A stretch of DNA of 7,281 nt from an uncultured Comamonadaceae bacterium (lineage in GTDB: Bacteria; Pseudomonadota; Gammaproteobacteria; Burkholderiales; Burkholderiaceae): contig CAMLQP010000147.1 of assembly GCA_946482115.1 (NCBI GenBank), positions 1 through 7,281 on the forward strand, read 5' to 3'. Position 1 is the stretch's first letter. The number at the start of each line of letters is the position of its first letter. The position numbers and the translations under genes were made by a program. The notes under the pieces are model-generated. The model was not told the origin of the DNA. It saw nothing but the letters and a program-made list of their open reading frames with translations, and searched no databases. Shown in pieces: positions 5,987 through 7,281 of this stretch.

Positions 5987-6975
5987 GTCTGATTTACCAG
6001 GCACTGAAGCAGACCGAGCAGGAGGCACCGGCCCCCGTGGTGGCCAGCGCGGCCGCCGCAGCGCCACGCGCGGTGCCGGCGGTGCCACCGACCGCCCCGG
6101 GCCGTCTGCGCGGGCCTTTGCTGCTGGGTGCCGTGGTTGCTGGCGCGGGCATCGTGGCGGGGCTGCTGCTGTCGCAGCGCGAACCGGTGGCCGGTGTGGC
6201 CGCCAACGCCGCGCCGTCGGCGCCCGCGGCCATGGTCCCGGCGCCGGCCGAGGAGGCGCCCCTGCCCACGGCCGCGGTCGCGCCGTTGCCGGTTGCCGCC
6301 CCTGCCGCTGTTCCTGCCACCTCGTCCGCTGCTGCACCTGCCGCCGTGGCGGCCCTGCCCGTGGTCGAGCCGCCCCTGCCGACGGTGCCGCCGCGGCTGA
6401 TGCTCTCCACCTCGCTGTCCGTGCGCCCGGCCGCTGCCGCGACCGAGCCCGTCCCCGCGGTGGCCACGCCGCCTGCTGCCGCTCCTGCGGTCGCGCCAGC
6501 ACCCGCTGCGGCGCCGGCCCCCGCCCAGCCGGTGTCGCAGGCGCGCCCCGCGCCGGTGGAGGTGACGGTGCGTGCCACCGGTGGCGCCACCGAGGGTGCT
6601 TCCAACGAAGACATCAGCGAGCTGTTCGACGGGCTCAACCGTGCGCTGGAAGCGCGCGACGAAGCGCAGGCGCAGCGCCACCTGCAGGGCATTCGCAGCC
6701 GCCTGCCCGAAGGCTCGCTGGCGCGCTTGCGCGCCGAAGGCTGGCACGCCTACCGCACCGGCGACGCCGAGCGGGCGCAGCGCGTCTACCGCCGGCTGCT
6801 GGAGAAGCTGCCCGGCGACGAGAACGCCAGCCTGACGCTGGCCTCCATCGAACGCCAGGGCCAGCGGCCCGACCAGGCCCGCGAGGTGCTGGCGCGTTCG
6901 CTGCGGCACAACCCCAACTCCACCGTGCTGCGCGCGGCGCTGGACCAGGCCAGCCAGTCCGAGGCCGCCCGATGA
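5983..6975 (+). CDS. MshN/GspB-like inner-membrane protein with TPR-like C-terminus
   Basis: This 330-residue protein begins MSLIYQALKQTEQE, close to the 'MS.I..ALKKAE.E' N-terminus shared by GspB/ExeB and MshN proteins. A membrane helix follows at about 45-65 (GPLLLGAVVAGAGIVAGLLL), then a very long Ala/Pro/Val linker (about 66-205) and a helical C-terminal domain (about 212-325) with helix pairs typical of tetratricopeptide repeats, for example 'AYRTGDAERAQRVYRRLLEKLPGDENASLTLA' in pieces and 'GQRPDQAREVLARSLRHNPNS'. MshN has TPRs, while classical GspB has a different periplasmic domain, so MshN-like fits best. In ExeA/ExeB and MshM/MshN pairs the bitopic partner works with the AAA ATPase and helps secretin assembly or placement through the peptidoglycan; the ATPase gene follows directly here. 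The N-terminus would be cytoplasmic and the TPR part periplasmic. The start overlaps the secretin stop by four bases and has no strong ribosome site, suggesting coupled translation. Confidence 0.8.
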   Translation: MSLIYQALKQTEQEAPAPVVASAAAAAPRAVPAVPPTAPGRLRGPLLLGAVVAGAGIVAGLLLSQREPVAGVAANAAPSAPAAMVPAPAEEAPLPTAAVAPLPVAAPAAVPATSSAAAPAAVAALPVVEPPLPTVPPRLMLSTSLSVRPAAAATEPVPAVATPPAAAPAVAPAPAAAPAPAQPVSQARPAPVEVTVRATGGATEGASNEDISELFDGLNRALEARDEAQAQRHLQGIRSRLPEGSLARLRAEGWHAYRTGDAERAQRVYRRLLEKLPGDENASLTLASIERQGQRPDQAREVLARSLRHNPNSTVLRAALDQASQSEAAR

Positions 6976-7281
6976 ACGCGCGCAACAGCCACCTCGCCAC
7001 CCTGGGCCTGGTCCGCAACCCGTTCCCCTACACGCCGGACGCGGGCTGCTACTTCACCACGCCGCACCTGGAAGAGCAGCGTGTCGAGCTGGAGCACTGC
7101 ATCCTCTCGCGCAAGGGCTTCTGCCTGCTCACCGCCGAGGTCGGCATGGGCAAGAGCACGCTGGTGCGCCGCCTCATGGCCGACCTGGCGCCGCGCCAGG
7201 TGGTCTCGGCCCTGGTGTTTAACACCTTCCTGCAGGGGCCGGAACTGCTGTCCGCCGTGCTGCAGGACTTCGGGTTGCAGG
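6972..7281 (+). CDS. ExeA/MshM-type AAA ATPase, N-terminal part (3' end outside window)
   Basis: The first 103 residues are visible and the frame is open at the right edge. The start is typical of ExeA/GspA/MshM ATPases: 'LGLVRNPFPYTPDAGCYF', then 'EEQRVELEHCILSRKGF' and the P-loop 'LLTAEVGMGKSTLVRRL'. In the P-loop, Gly58 and Gly60 precede Lys61 and Ser62; the first position is Ala55 where the family more often has Gly (GEVGTGKT), which still fits the general [AG]-x4-GK-[ST] rule. The protein would be a cytoplasmic or membrane-associated ATPase that works with the MshN/GspB-like partner. Walker B, sensor and any C-terminal peptidoglycan-binding domain lie beyond the window, so GspA-like and MshM-like forms cannot be separated. 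The ATG overlaps the upstream stop by four bases, with GAGG at 6961-6964 seven bases upstream. Confidence 0.88.
   Translation, partial: MNARNSHLATLGLVRNPFPYTPDAGCYFTTPHLEEQRVELEHCILSRKGFCLLTAEVGMGKSTLVRRLMADLAPRQVVSALVFNTFLQGPELLSAVLQDFGLQ

Noticed and set aside
6178..6600. Ala/Pro/Val-rich stretch as a possible DNA repeat or recent insertion
   Set aside because: It keeps the frame of the MshN-like protein, shows no regular repeat unit, and such linkers are normal in GspB/MshN-like periplasm-spanning proteins.
7134..7160. Ala in place of the first Gly of the P-loop as a sign of a dead ATPase
   Set aside because: The general Walker A rule allows Ala or Gly at this position, and Gly60, Lys61 and Ser62 are intact, so activity is likely kept.

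Overview
This window is the middle of a tightly packed, single-strand gene cluster for a type IV pilus or closely related type II secretion-like machine. All genes read on the + strand, and both ends of the window cut through genes. The DNA is very G+C-rich (by eye about two thirds), with strong C/G bias at third codon positions. Together with the gene content (MSHA/type IVb-like secretin, ExeA-like ATPase, GspB/MshN-like TPR protein) this suggests a betaproteobacterium, probably Burkholderiales. The lineage is inferred from style and gene content, not from a marker gene.

Layout, left to right: (1) the 3' end of a pilin-like gene (3-365); (2) a small bitopic inner-membrane protein of PilO/GspM-like topology (365-844); (3) a 429-residue protein with a cytoplasmic domain, one membrane segment, a coiled coil and a PilN/GspL-like periplasmic domain (841-2130); (4) a PilP/GspC-type protein with a C-terminal HR domain (2150-2740); (5) an unrecognised membrane protein with a long Ala/Pro/Ser linker and a helical C-terminus (2740-3432); (6) a prepilin-like minor pilin starting with GTG (3429-4223); (7) a lipoprotein secretin of the MshL type (4268-5986); (8) a MshN/GspB-like protein with a TPR-like C-terminus (5983-6975); (9) the start of an ExeA/MshM-type AAA ATPase (6972 to the window end).

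The genes fit one machine. Pilin-like subunits (1, 6) would form or prime the fibre. The inner-membrane proteins (2, 3) and the PilP-like protein (4) would link the cytoplasmic motor to the outer-membrane secretin (7). The ExeA/GspB-like pair (8, 9) would help assemble or position the secretin at the cell wall. Six of the eight gene junctions are 1- or 4-base stop/start overlaps. The other two are a 19-base gap bridged by a seven-codon mini-ORF and a 44-base gap before the secretin, so the block looks like one translationally coupled operon. No promoter, RNA gene, mobile element or convincing terminator was seen, and there is no gene-free stretch over 300 bases.

The most interesting points are the unrecognised fifth protein, the non-standard gene order compared with classical msh and pil loci, an eight-C tract in the minor pilin whose expansion by one C would fuse that frame to the secretin frame, a perfect 7-bp hairpin just upstream of the secretin, and the micro-ORF bridging genes 3 and 4.
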